From: Acidimicrobiaceae bacterium
Lineage (GTDB): Bacteria > Actinomycetota > Acidimicrobiia > Acidimicrobiales > Aldehydirespiratoraceae
Reading direction: 5' to 3'
DNA: 39,807 bases
Assembly (NCBI GenBank): GCA_009844405.1
Contig: VYBO01000045.1
Span: 1-39,807, forward strand
Under the pieces are notes generated by a model. The model was not told the origin of the DNA. It made no database searches and saw only the letters and a program-made list of their open reading frames with translations. The translations under genes were made by a program, and so were the position numbers. This document shows positions 23,406-31,753 of the stretch, piece after piece; the stretch's first letter is position 1; each line of letters opens with the position of its first letter.

Positions 23406-24335
23406 ATGCAAGGCAATCACCGACCCTTCCTGTTCCTCGCCAGGCTCGACGACGGCCGCTTCGTCGAGCGAGAGCACGCCCCAGGCGGGGCGCTGATGGC
23501 GGGCAGCGCGCAGACGCACCCCGCCGGCGGAGACCCACTGCTTCTGGACCTTGCCTCACAGGCGCTCGACCGGTCGCCGGGCAGCGTCGTGATGGCCCGC
23601 GCCGGTGGGGCTACAACCACCTACGAGGCGCCCCCGGCCGACGGGCTCGCCCTCATAGGCCTGCGGTGCCCGCCAGCAGCGACGGCGGTGGCGTGCAGTG
23701 TGCAATGCCAGACGCATTGGCCCGACGGCAGCCGGCGCCCGGGGGTGCTCGCATGGTCGGTGGACCGCGACGGGGACTCGCTCGCGCTGTTCCGCGACGA
23801 GCCTTCCTCGAGGGCGCAGATCCTGTCCGCCGTGGCCGGTCCTCTGCTCGACGCCGCCCTCCGCGCCCTGGGTCGCCCCACGCCTCCGTGCTCGGCGCCC
23901 GCCGTGTGGTTCCCCGACGGTGTGTTCTTCCACCAGGCTTCAGCCATGATGGCACGTCTCGACACGCCGTGTGCCCGCCGCCGAGTCGGCTGGGACGGCC
24001 TGTCCGCGCTCTACCCGCTCAACGTCACGGGCGCCCCGACGGAGCCCTGGACCACGCGCCGGCTGCGACGGCGCTTCCAGGCCTCCAACACATGGTCGTC
24101 GCTGCGGCGCAGCGCCGCCGGGCTGCCCGCCGGATCTCCCGCGATCCTGCCGGGCCTGACGCCGCCGGTCGCCGGATGGCTGGACGACGGATCGTTCGCC
24201 CGCTGGGTGCTCAGCCGGGTCCCGGATCCCCCCAGCACCCTGAATTGGCTGTGCCGCTCCCTCAGCGGACCGGTAGCGGACCATCTGACCCTCGCTCTCG
24301 GCGATGTGCACGACCACCCATCCGAAGGGTCGTGA
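23406..24335 (+). CDS. Uncharacterised protein
   Basis: 309 residues from ATG 23406 (MQGNHRPFLFLARLDDGRF); the open frame reaches back to 23304 but that part is Arg/Ser-rich. No signal peptide or membrane helix. Features include LIGLRCPPAATAVACSVQC, PGVLAWSVDRDGDSLALFRDEPS (a recognisable strand-turn-strand) and a long C-terminal half with WTTRRLRRRFQASNTW. I do not recognise the family. Codon bias is typical of real genes here and it converges on the cupredoxin-type gene across 98 bp. Confidence 0.6.
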   Translation: MQGNHRPFLFLARLDDGRFVEREHAPGGALMAGSAQTHPAGGDPLLLDLASQALDRSPGSVVMARAGGATTTYEAPPADGLALIGLRCPPAATAVACSVQCQTHWPDGSRRPGVLAWSVDRDGDSLALFRDEPSSRAQILSAVAGPLLDAALRALGRPTPPCSAPAVWFPDGVFFHQASAMMARLDTPCARRRVGWDGLSALYPLNVTGAPTEPWTTRRLRRRFQASNTWSSLRRSAAGLPAGSPAILPGLTPPVAGWLDDGSFARWVLSRVPDPPSTLNWLCRSLSGPVADHLTLALGDVHDHPSEGS

Positions 24336-24433
24336 CCTGACGGCGAGCGCACGGCCGCGAGGCCGGCCATCCTCGCCGGTCGGACTCCTCCGTAGGGACA
24401 GGCGCCTCGGCGGCTCTCCCGAAAGGCTGCCGA

Positions 24434-26116
24434 TCAGGCGGCGCTCACGCTCAACCGTTCCTCGCATCGGTGGCGCCAACCACCGGCGGGCATCAACGCG
24501 CACAGGCCGGCGCGCTGGTCCGGGTCGTGCAGCACGCTGGCGGCCCGGTCCAACAGGACTGCGTAGCACCGTTCCGACGCCGCCGAACCCGGCTCGAGCA
24601 GCCCACAGAACTCGGCGGCGGTCGGCGCGCCCTCCGGCGACCAGAACGCGTCCTGCATGGCGCCCGCCAGGCACTCGACGCGTGGAGGCCCCTGCGGGGC
24701 GCGACCGCACAGGGCCACCCCCGCGGCCGGGTCCATGCCGACATGGGCCGACACGTCCCGGCCCATCGACGCGAAGCACACGAGGCGGGCCGCCGGGGGA
24801 GCCGCGTCGCACAGTTCGGAGACCTTGGCGAAGTCCCAGTCCAACACGACGACCATGTGGCTGGTCTGGAAGAAATAGCAGTCGTCCACATACTGCTCGG
24901 CCACCGCGTCGCAGGGGTAGACAGGGTCGTCGAGGTCCAGGTACTCGGTGGTGTGGCCCATCAGTCCCGACAGGCCGCCGACCACGTTCTCCATGAAGAC
25001 CCCGGAGAGGCACGACGCCGCGTCGCTGTCGTTGTGGACCTGGTCGCACAGGTCGAGCGCCTCGTGCAGCTCGTATGACGTCCATGCCATCAGCCCGTGG
25101 CCGATGCCGTGCATGCAGTTGTGGCGGTCGAACCGGTCGCCGAAGGCCGAGCACAGCGACGAGACGTCATTGGCCAGGTGGGCGGTGCCGCGGTGCGCGA
25201 ACAGCGCCTCCAAGGCGCCGTGCATGGCGCCGGACTGGCATTCGTGCGGGGCGGACAAGACAGCGGCAGGCCCGTGGATCTCGTATGCGAGCCTTCCGAC
25301 CTCGTGGGCCCGGTCATGGCAGTCCCAGCCGCTCTCGGCCTGCGCCGCCGACAGCAGCCGCGTCGCCTGCCCGGGGCCGTGGGCCTCCACGAACCGGGCC
25401 AGGGCGTCGTCGTCGCGGAGGAGGCCGAGCTCGTCGGCCGTCCCCGCGGGCGCCGACGGGAACGACAGCGGGTCCAGCACCGCCGGCAGCGGCTCCACGT
25501 CCTCGGAGGCGCCGATTGCGACGACCATGCCGACCTCGGACGGCTCGAGGTGGTTGTGATACCGCCAGTAGCCGCTCCTGGTGAACGTATGCCGCCAAGC
25601 CTCGCCGGGTCGGATCACGCCACGCGGGTCGAACTCGGGGAGTATCGCGTGGGTGGGGTGGATGTTCGATGCAGGCCACACCGGCTGGTCGCTGTCGTTG
25701 ACGAACACCACCGCGTCGCCGAGGTCGATGTCGAGCCTGTCGGGCCAGAACCGCCCGTCGCGGTAAGCCACGGTGTTCTCGCCGCTCGGAGACGCCGCAC
25801 CGTCCGCATCCTCAGGCGACTCGATGCCGGGCGCATCATCTGCACCCGCCAGGGACTCGGCGCCGGCTGCACCGTTCCGTGCGGTCTCGGCGGGCGCTGC
25901 CGGCTCTGCCGCGGCGCTCTCGGTGAACGGCGGCGGCGGCCGCAGACTGACCGGACGGCTGCCGCCGTCGCCCATCATCAGACCTACCACGACACCGACG
26001 ATGAGGAAGGCGAGGGCGACCACCGCCAGCCGCCAGACCTCCGTCTTCCGGCCGCCGCGCGGCACCGCGGGCACCGTCTCGGACCGGACCTCGGAAGCTT
26101 CGGAGTCGGTGCTCAC
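24434..26116 (-). CDS. Membrane-anchored cupredoxin-like protein with Cys/His-rich C-terminal domain
   Basis: 560 residues. A single membrane helix (WRLAVVALAFLIVGVVVGLMMG, about 28-49) anchors it, followed by an Ala/Glu-rich linker. Residues about 112-205 form a cupredoxin-like domain: DIDLGDAVVFVNDSDQPVWP, NIHPTHAIL, WRHTFTRSGYWRYHNHLEPSEVGMVV. The YHNH-x2-P ending is the variant lacking the type-1 copper Cys. The remaining about 330 residues hold many Cys and His in repeating contexts (CHDRAHEVGRLAY, PHECQSGAMHGALEALF, HNCMHGIGHGLM, SCLSGVFMENVVGG), suggesting several disulfides or metal/haem sites outside the cell. I do not recognise that domain. Divergent from the Tat-type amidohydrolase. 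Confidence 0.75.
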   Translation of the reverse strand: MSTDSEASEVRSETVPAVPRGGRKTEVWRLAVVALAFLIVGVVVGLMMGDGGSRPVSLRPPPPFTESAAAEPAAPAETARNGAAGAESLAGADDAPGIESPEDADGAASPSGENTVAYRDGRFWPDRLDIDLGDAVVFVNDSDQPVWPASNIHPTHAILPEFDPRGVIRPGEAWRHTFTRSGYWRYHNHLEPSEVGMVVAIGASEDVEPLPAVLDPLSFPSAPAGTADELGLLRDDDALARFVEAHGPGQATRLLSAAQAESGWDCHDRAHEVGRLAYEIHGPAAVLSAPHECQSGAMHGALEALFAHRGTAHLANDVSSLCSAFGDRFDRHNCMHGIGHGLMAWTSYELHEALDLCDQVHNDSDAASCLSGVFMENVVGGLSGLMGHTTEYLDLDDPVYPCDAVAEQYVDDCYFFQTSHMVVVLDWDFAKVSELCDAAPPAARLVCFASMGRDVSAHVGMDPAAGVALCGRAPQGPPRVECLAGAMQDAFWSPEGAPTAAEFCGLLEPGSAASERCYAVLLDRAASVLHDPDQRAGLCALMPAGGWRHRCEERLSVSAA

Positions 26117-26264
26117 GTCGTGACACGCCGGGGCACGCGCCCCGGGCGCCCGGGGGCCTGCTCCACCGACGCCGCCTGGGAGGAGAATCGAAGCATGCGC
26201 CGATCATGGCGGCATCGTCGACCTCATGCAACCGCCGCCCCCAAAAAAGTGCGGGGTCCCAACG

Positions 26265-26316
26265 GGCGGGCCTCGTCCGCATGGCCCCTGGTCGCTCACC
26301 CACTCGCTCGGCCTCT
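26265..26316 (+). repeat. Interspersed repeat family, copy F (diverged 3' half)
   Basis: GGCCTCGTCCGCATGG followed by TCGCTCACCCACTCGCTCGG and CCTCTT aligns with the tail of copy E (32130-32165). It abuts the TATGCT -10 (26317-26322) of the amidohydrolase gene. Confidence 0.55.
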
Positions 26317-26330
26317 TATGCTGACCGTCC

Positions 26331-27992
26331 GTGAGCGGGCCGAGACCGACCGTCGGATCCATTGGTCGACGCCGCCTGTTGCTCGCGCTCGGCTTCGGAG
26401 CCACCAACGTGGCTGTGCTCCGCCGTCTCGGCCCGGGAACCGGTTCGAGCACCGGGCCCGACAGCGGTTCGCTCTCCGATGCGACCGCGCCCGGCGACCC
26501 TGTGACCGCCCCGGAGTCGCCGGACGCGGGTTCGGCTCCGGCGGCGGCCGTGGCGGGGCCGGTGCCGTCCGACGGCCCGCCGGAGGTTCCGGTGGTCGAC
26601 GAGTCTGCGGCCCGGGGCCCCGATCACGTCTTCGACCTGGCCATCGTCGGCGGCCGCGTCATCGACCCCGCCTCGGGATTCGACTACGTGGCGAGCATCG
26701 GCATCAGCGGCTCGACGGTCGCGGCCATCTCGTCAGATCCGCAAGCCCCGCCCCTTCAGGCAGCCACCACCATCGACGCGACCGGCCTGGTGGTGTCGCC
26801 CGGCTTCATCGACGTCCTGTCGTACAGTCCCAACGGCTACGGCGAATGGTTCAAGATGGCCGACGGCGTGACCACCAACCTCGGGATGCACGGCCTCGAC
26901 AACCGCGCCGAAGACTGGTTCACGGCCCATCCCGACGGCAGTTCGCCGATCCACTTCGGCGGGGCATCCGACCACGCCTTCGTGCGCCAGGTGCACGGCC
27001 TGGAGCCCTACGACACGGCGGCGGGCAGCACGCTGGAGGCCATGCTCACCGACGCCCGGGCCGACCTGCGCAACGGTTTCATCGGACTGCACATGCAGCC
27101 GGAGTACACGCCCGGCACCAGCGCCGACGCGCTGCTGGCCCACGCCGCGGTCGCCGCGGAGCACGGCGTTCCCCTGTGCGTGCACGCCCGCTACTCCGAC
27201 AACCTCCCGCCCGGCACCAACCTCCAGGCCATCAGCGAGCTCGTCTCCGCGGCCCGCGAGACCGGGGCCCACGTCCATGTCGAGCACATCAACTCGACCG
27301 GCGGCACCGGGGTGATGGCCGAGGCGCTCGGACGCATCGGCGACGCCATCGGCGAGGGGCTGTCCATGACGGCCTGCGTCTACCCGTACACCTTCTGGGC
27401 CACTTACCTCAAATCGGCTCGCTACCAGGACTGGCAGGAGAAGTACGGCATCGGCTACGGCGACCTGCAGGTGGCGGGAAGGTCGGAGCGCCTGACCGAG
27501 CAGACCTTCGCCGACGCCTACGCGGCCAACCGCCTCACGGCCGCGTTCGCCATGTCGCCCGAGGACGTGGACCTGCCGCTGCAGGCCGGCTTCGTGATGG
27601 TCGGCAGCGACGCCATCCTCGAGCAGTCCCACAACAACCACCCCCGGTCGACCGGCTGCTTCAGCCGGGTGCTCGGGCACTACGTGCGCGAGCGGCAGGT
27701 CCTCGACCTCGCGACCGCGCTCGCCAAGATGACGATCCAACCGGCCCGTCTGCTCGAGGGTCGCTGCCCGGCCCTGCGGCGCAAGGGCCGGCTCGGCATC
27801 GGCGCCGACGCCGACATCACCGTGTTCGATCCGGCCACCGTCACCGACCGGTCCACGATCGCCGACCCCGCGCAGGAGTCCGCAGGCATCCAATGGGTGG
27901 TAGTCGAGGGCCGGGTGGCCCGATCGCCCGACGGCTTCACCGCGGTTCAGCCCGCCGGCCGGGGCCTGCGGTCCGACATCGGCACGGCCTGA
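26331..27992 (+). CDS. Exported amidohydrolase (N-acyl-D-amino-acid deacylase-like)
   Basis: 553 residues starting at GTG 26331. A Tat-type leader (GRRRLLLALGFGATNVAVL, Arg pair near 13-14) and a Pro/Ser/Ala-rich linker to about residue 95 precede the enzyme: DLAIVGGRVIDPASGFDYVASIGI, VVSPGFIDVLSYSPNGYGEWFKMADGVTTNLGMHG, GLHMQPEYTPGTSADALLAHA, VHVEHINSTGG, MVGSDAILEQ and RKGRLGIGADADITVFDP. The usual metal HxH after FID is replaced by VLSYSPN, so metal binding must differ from D-aminoacylase or the enzyme is atypical. Probably acts at the outer face on an acylated or cyclic amide. Ends in TGA within a repeat; capA follows. Confidence 0.82.
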   Translation: MSGPRPTVGSIGRRRLLLALGFGATNVAVLRRLGPGTGSSTGPDSGSLSDATAPGDPVTAPESPDAGSAPAAAVAGPVPSDGPPEVPVVDESAARGPDHVFDLAIVGGRVIDPASGFDYVASIGISGSTVAAISSDPQAPPLQAATTIDATGLVVSPGFIDVLSYSPNGYGEWFKMADGVTTNLGMHGLDNRAEDWFTAHPDGSSPIHFGGASDHAFVRQVHGLEPYDTAAGSTLEAMLTDARADLRNGFIGLHMQPEYTPGTSADALLAHAAVAAEHGVPLCVHARYSDNLPPGTNLQAISELVSAARETGAHVHVEHINSTGGTGVMAEALGRIGDAIGEGLSMTACVYPYTFWATYLKSARYQDWQEKYGIGYGDLQVAGRSERLTEQTFADAYAANRLTAAFAMSPEDVDLPLQAGFVMVGSDAILEQSHNNHPRSTGCFSRVLGHYVRERQVLDLATALAKMTIQPARLLEGRCPALRRKGRLGIGADADITVFDPATVTDRSTIADPAQESAGIQWVVVEGRVARSPDGFTAVQPAGRGLRSDIGTA

Positions 27993-27994
27993 GA

Positions 27995-28027
27995 CGGCCC
28001 GTGAGCGAAGCGAACAAGAGCGGGAAC
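27995..28027 (-). repeat. Interspersed repeat family, copy G (core only)
   Basis: CGGCCCGTGAGCGAAGCGAA plus CAAGAGCGGGAAC, the reverse complement of the family core, occupies almost the whole 43-bp gap between the amidohydrolase and capA. Confidence 0.85.
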
Positions 28028-28035
28028 TCGTAGTC

Positions 28036-29247
28036 ATGGAACCGCGATCGCCGTTGGAACGGGGGGTGGCCTGGGTGCTGTTCCTCCTGCTCGTGGCCGG
28101 CGCGGCGGCCTCGATCGCCCTTGACGACTACGACTCCGGCACGGCGGCCCGGCCCGAACCGGCGCGAGTGGAGACCGCAACCACCCCGACGGTAGGCCCG
28201 CCGGCAGCCGCCGAGGAACTCACCGTCACCGCGGCGGTGGAAGACGGACCGCCCTCCTTCACGATCGCGGCCACCGGCGACCTGCTCATCCACGAGTCGG
28301 TTGCCGACGCGGCCCGCACGTCCGACGGCTGGGACTTCACGTCGATGTTCGCCAGCGTCGCGCCGATCCTCGGCCGAGCAGACCTGGCCGTGTGCCATGT
28401 GGAGAGCCCGATGTCGCCCAACAACGCCCGCCTCTCCTACTTCCCCGCGTTCCTCGTGCCCAGGGAATTGGCCGACGCGATCGCCTACGCCGGCTACGAC
28501 ACCTGCTCTCTCGCCTCCAACCACGCCACCGACACCGGGCGCGAGGGGATCGAGGGCACGATCGGCGCCCTCGACCGGGTCCAGGTCGCCCATGCCGGCA
28601 TGGCCCTCTCACCGGAAGCCCGCGACGAGGTCACGCTGATTCAGGTGGGTGACGCCACCGTCGCCCACCTCTCCTACACCTACGGCTTCACCAACAGAAG
28701 ACTCGATCCCGACGAGCCGTACCTGTCCAATGTCATCGACGAGGCGACCATCCTCGACGAGGCGCAGCGGGCACGGTCCGCGGGCGCAGACTTCGTGATG
28801 CTGTCAATGCACTGGGGCACCAACTACACCAGCGAACCCGACGGGATGCAGGTCGGCCTCGGACCCCGATTGCTGGCCTCCCCCGACATCGACCTGATCC
28901 TCGGCCACCACACCCACATGGTGCAGCCCGTAGTCCAGATCGGCGGAGAGTACATCGTGTACGGGTTGGGGAACTTCCTGTCGAACCAATCCCCGGAAAC
29001 CTGCGCGGAATGCCCGCTGCCCACCGAGGACGGCGTGATCGTCCATCTCACGGTGACCGAGGACGCGGCCGCCGGCCGGTGGTCGGTCACCGAGGTCGCC
29101 CATACCCCCACCTGGGTGGATCGCTCCAACTTCGAGATCGTCGACGTGCTGCGCGACACCGGGCGCGATCCGGCGCTGCTCCAGGACTCCGCTCGAAGGA
29201 CCGCCTCCGCCCTCGCCTTTCTGGGTACGACAATCGAGCCGCGCTAG
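28036..29247 (+). CDS. CapA-family protein (PGA_cap metallophosphatase-like fold)
   Basis: 403 residues. One N-terminal membrane helix (about 11-28, VAWVLFLLLVAGAAASIAL), then the CapA domain: FTIAATGDLLIHESVAD, LAVCHVESPMS, YDTCSLASNHATDTG, VMLSMHWGTNY, LILGHHTHMVQPV and YIVYGLGNFLSNQ. These His/Asp/Asn motifs match the calcineurin-like fold of capsule poly-gamma-glutamate CapA proteins. No capB/capC is present, so a role in polyglutamate is not implied; envelope-associated hydrolase or ligase activity is possible. Follows the amidohydrolase after 43 bp. Confidence 0.9.
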   Translation: MEPRSPLERGVAWVLFLLLVAGAAASIALDDYDSGTAARPEPARVETATTPTVGPPAAAEELTVTAAVEDGPPSFTIAATGDLLIHESVADAARTSDGWDFTSMFASVAPILGRADLAVCHVESPMSPNNARLSYFPAFLVPRELADAIAYAGYDTCSLASNHATDTGREGIEGTIGALDRVQVAHAGMALSPEARDEVTLIQVGDATVAHLSYTYGFTNRRLDPDEPYLSNVIDEATILDEAQRARSAGADFVMLSMHWGTNYTSEPDGMQVGLGPRLLASPDIDLILGHHTHMVQPVVQIGGEYIVYGLGNFLSNQSPETCAECPLPTEDGVIVHLTVTEDAAAGRWSVTEVAHTPTWVDRSNFEIVDVLRDTGRDPALLQDSARRTASALAFLGTTIEPR

Positions 29248-29264
29248 AGAGGCCGCGCTGGAGA

Positions 29265-29444
29265 GGCCGAGCGGGTCCGCGGGCCAACCCGGCCCACACG
29301 GGCGAGGCCGAGGCCCGAGCGGCCCGTGAGCGAAACGAACAAGAGTGGGAACACGGCCGAGCGGGTCCGCAGGCCAACCCGGCCCACACGGGCGAGGCCG
29401 AGGCCCGAGCGGCCCGTGAGCGAAACGAACAAGAGCGGGAACAC
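29265..29444 (-). repeat. Interspersed repeat family, copies H1 and H2 in tandem (90-bp period)
   Basis: Two nearly identical 90-bp units (29265-29354 and 29355-29444), each starting GGCCGAGCGGGTCCGC and containing the reverse-complement core GTGAGCGAAACGAACAAGAG, followed by a partial third start at 29445. They fill the gap between capA and carD. The units keep an open frame (RAARERNEQE) into which gene callers may wrongly extend carD. Confidence 0.9.
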
Positions 29445-29471
29445 GGCCGAGCGGGCGGTAGAATCAGCAGA

Positions 29472-29951
29472 GTGAGCTTCAAGGTCGGTGATCGGGTCGT
29501 GTACCCGCATCACGGTGCCGCTGAGATTGTGAGGCTGGAGAAGCGCACCGCCTTCGGCGAGGAGCAGGACTATCTCGTGCTGCGCATGACCCACGGCGAG
29601 ATGACCGTGGCCGTGCCCGCCGACAGGGCCGAGGACGTCGGGATGCGCTGGCCCATCAGCACCGAGGACGTGGACGACCTCTTCGAGGTACTGGCCCGCC
29701 GTGATGTGCGCGAGCCCGCCAACTGGTCGCGGCGCTACAAGAACCACCAGGAGAAGCTCAAGTCGGGCGACGTGTACCAGGTGGCCGAGGTGGTGCGCAA
29801 CCTGGCCCTGCGGGAGCGGGCCAAGGGGCTCTCCGCCGGCGAGAAGACGCTCTACAACACGGCTCGCAGCGTGCTGGTCTCGGAGCTGTCCTTCGCGCTC
29901 GACGTGACCGAGGACGAGGCGTCGCGCCGGGTTGACATCGCCCTGACCTGA
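29472..29951 (+). CDS. carD: CarD-family transcriptional regulator
   Basis: 159 residues: the N-terminal RNA polymerase interaction domain (FKVGDRVVYPHHGAAEIVRLEKR, YLVLRMTHGEMTVAVPADRAEDVG) and the C-terminal helical DNA-binding domain (RRYKNHQEKLKSGDVYQVAEVVRNL, SAGEKTLYNTARSVLVSELS). CarD binds the RNAP beta subunit and stabilises open complexes at rRNA and other promoters; it is essential in mycobacteria. Start GTG 29472 matches the usual N-terminus; the longer open frame is repeat-derived. Confidence 0.97.
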   Translation: MSFKVGDRVVYPHHGAAEIVRLEKRTAFGEEQDYLVLRMTHGEMTVAVPADRAEDVGMRWPISTEDVDDLFEVLARRDVREPANWSRRYKNHQEKLKSGDVYQVAEVVRNLALRERAKGLSAGEKTLYNTARSVLVSELSFALDVTEDEASRRVDIALT

Positions 29952-29993
29952 CTCCGGGCGGCGCCGTCGGGCGACGCCGGTCTTGGTCTTTTC

Positions 29994-30767
29994 TCAGCGA
30001 ACCAGTCCGCCGCCGTCGACGATCAGCGACTGTCCGTTGACCATGCTGGCCGTGTCGGAGGCGAGCCACACAGCCGCCTCGGCCACCTCGTCGGGAGTTA
30101 GCATCCGGCCGCCGATGTTGGTGGCCGCGATCATCTTGGCGATCTCGGCGTTGTCGCCGATGAAGCGCCGTATCATGGGAGTGTCGGTGGAGCCCGGCAG
30201 CACGGCGTTGACCCTGATACCCCGCCGGGCGTACTCCTGGGCGGCCGCCTTGGTCAGCCCGACCACACCGTGCTTGGCCGCGGTGTAGTGGGGCTGGCCC
30301 GGAGCGGCCACCACCCCCGCTCCCGACGAAGTGTTGACGATGGCGCCGCCGCCCTGTTCGGCCATGTGGCGCAGCTCGTGCTTCATGCACAGGAACACGC
30401 TGGTCAGGTTGACTGCGATCATGCGGTCCCAGCGGGCCTTGTCGAGATGGTGGAACTCCGACATCTGGTCCGCGATCCCGGCGTTGTTGAAGGCGATGTC
30501 CAGACGGCCGTGATCGGCGACGATCCGGTCCACCATCGAGATGACGGCGGCCTCGTCGGTCACGTCGACGGCCACGGCCGCGGCTCCTGCCGGTTCCTTC
30601 GAGGCCTCGTCGATGGCGGCGGCCGTGGCGAGCGCGCCCTCGGCGTCGATGTCGGCCACGACGACGTGGGCTGCGCCCTGCGCGGCGAATTGCTGCGCCG
30701 CGGCCCGGCCGATGCCGCCGGCCGCACCGGTGACCAGCACCACCTTGTCCTGCGCCAGGCCGCTCAC
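29994..30767 (-). CDS. Short-chain dehydrogenase/reductase
   Basis: 257 residues from GTG 30767. Classical SDR: cofactor motif VTGAAGGIGRAA near the N-terminus, ADIDAEGAL (Asp after strand 2 favours NAD+), NNAGIA, catalytic SSGAG, Y-x3-K in HYTAAKHG, then PGSTDTPM and the C-terminal MVNGQSLIVDGGGLV. The frame continues upstream into the thiolase region but without similarity. Begins 35 nt after the thiolase remnant stop, so it belonged to a fatty-acid or steroid type operon. Converges on carD. Confidence 0.92.
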   Translation of the reverse strand: MSGLAQDKVVLVTGAAGGIGRAAAQQFAAQGAAHVVVADIDAEGALATAAAIDEASKEPAGAAAVAVDVTDEAAVISMVDRIVADHGRLDIAFNNAGIADQMSEFHHLDKARWDRMIAVNLTSVFLCMKHELRHMAEQGGGAIVNTSSGAGVVAAPGQPHYTAAKHGVVGLTKAAAQEYARRGIRVNAVLPGSTDTPMIRRFIGDNAEIAKMIAATNIGGRMLTPDEVAEAAVWLASDTASMVNGQSLIVDGGGLVR

Positions 30768-30802
30768 CCCGGCGCGGCCCTGCGTGGAGGGATCCGGGTC
30801 TC

Positions 30803-31327
30803 TCACAGGCGCTCGATGATGGTGACGTTGGCCTGACCGCCGCCCTCGCACATGGTCTGCAGGCCCCAGCGCCCGCCGGTGCGCTGCACCCATCCTTGCG
30901 AGCCATCGAACGGATCGGCGTGGCCCAGATGCTCGGCCGCGATCAGCGCGGTCCCGATGGGCACCATGGACATGTTCTGCACGCCGCCCGCCACTACCAG
31001 GTCGTTCACCCCGGCCATGACGCCCATGGCCGCGAAGCTGACCGCCTGCTGGCCGGAGCCGCACTGGCGGTCCACCGTGACGCCGGGAACCGCCTCGGGC
31101 AGGCCTGCGGCCAGCCAGGAGGTGCGGGCGATGTCGCCGGCGTTGGGGCCCACGTTGTCGAGGTTTCCGAAGATCACGTCCTCGACGGCCATGGGGTCGA
31201 CGCCGGTGCGGCGAAGCAGCGCCTTGATGGCGGCCGCCCCCAAGTCGGCGGGATGCACCTCGGACAGCCCTCCGCCGCGGCGTCCGGTCGGGGTTCGGAC
31301 GGCATCGACTATGTATGCCTCACCCAT
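30803..31327 (-). pseudogene. Acetyl-CoA acyltransferase (thiolase) with the central part deleted in frame
   Basis: 174 residues against about 390 for the family. Residues 1-147 are a normal thiolase N-terminus (MGEAYIVDAVRTPTG; nucleophile C89 in DRQCGSGQQAV; NMSMVPIG; GSQGW). Residues 148-174 are the normal extreme C-terminus (RTGGRWGLQTMCEGGGQA, second active-site C160, NVTIIERL). Everything between, including the N-terminal domain end, the HPLG-type catalytic His and the dimer loop, is missing, joined without frameshift. GGAGGAG precedes ATG 31327, so a short protein could still be made but is unlikely to be active. Confidence 0.82.
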
Positions 31328-31379
31328 TCGACTCTCCTCCAAGCGCTCGTGTCCCTATTGATTATGCCTTCGACGCCGG

Positions 31380-31442
31380 TCACCCGAACTCCGGGATCAC
31401 CCTGGTGCCGATCAGCTCGAGGCAGGAGTCGGTCTCCCCTAA
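31380..31442 (-). pseudogene. C-terminal remnant of an LLM-type oxidoreductase
   Basis: The last twenty codons before a TGA read LGETDSCLELIGTRVIPEFG, the usual ending of LLM flavin-dependent oxidoreductases (a helix followed by VIPEF). Upstream sequence in this frame is Arg-rich and not homologous, so only the tail survives. It lies directly upstream of the broken thiolase. Confidence 0.45.
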
Positions 31443-31506
31443 TCGTCGCTCACGCCGTAGCGTTCGCGGTGCACTTCCGACACGGGGGCAGAGGGTAACG
31501 GTCCGC

Positions 31507-31753
31507 CTAGCGCCAAAGAGGGGGGTCCGTGGTTCGACACGGCGAAGCCACGACCGCCGTGCACGCCGCCGCGAGCGCCTAGTGTCCTGAGTCGCAAGTT
31601 CAGGCCGCTTGTTCGGGCCGCCATGAAATCTCGGGTTGGTTTTGTGCACTCAGTCCACACAAACACACCAAGAAAATCTGGCGGCGGACGTCTGCAACGA
31701 ATTCCCGGCTCAGGACACTAGCGTCAAAGAGGGGAGTCCGTGGTTCGACACCG
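31507..31753. repeat. Imperfect 36-bp direct repeats flanking the MITE-like element
   Basis: CTAGCG(C/T)CAAAGAGGGG(G/A)GTCCGTGGTTCGACAC occurs at 31507-31541 and 31718-31753, 211 bp apart. The second copy contains the GTG start of the acyl-CoA dehydrogenase fragment. This suggests a segmental duplication before or with insertion of the element between them. Confidence 0.75.
31581..31721. mobile_element. MITE-like element, 141 bp with 13-bp perfect terminal inverted repeats
   Basis: CTAGTGTCCTGAG at 31581-31593 is the exact reverse complement of CTCAGGACACTAG at 31709-31721. The interior has no coding capacity and includes a second imperfect palindrome around 31628-31670. CTAG or TA at each end could be the target duplication, as in IS630/Tc1-like elements. 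No transposase is present in the window. It is AT-richer than its surroundings. Confidence 0.6.

Noticed and set aside
29244-29471. Extended N-terminus of CarD through the tandem repeats
   Set aside because: The frame is open, but the residues come from the interspersed repeat and known CarD proteins begin at the MxFKVGDxVVYP motif (GTG 29472).
29957-29990. Intrinsic terminator between carD and the SDR gene
   Set aside because: A GC-rich segment is followed by a few T residues, but the stem I can draw needs a 2-nt bulge and a 2-nt loop, which is not credible.
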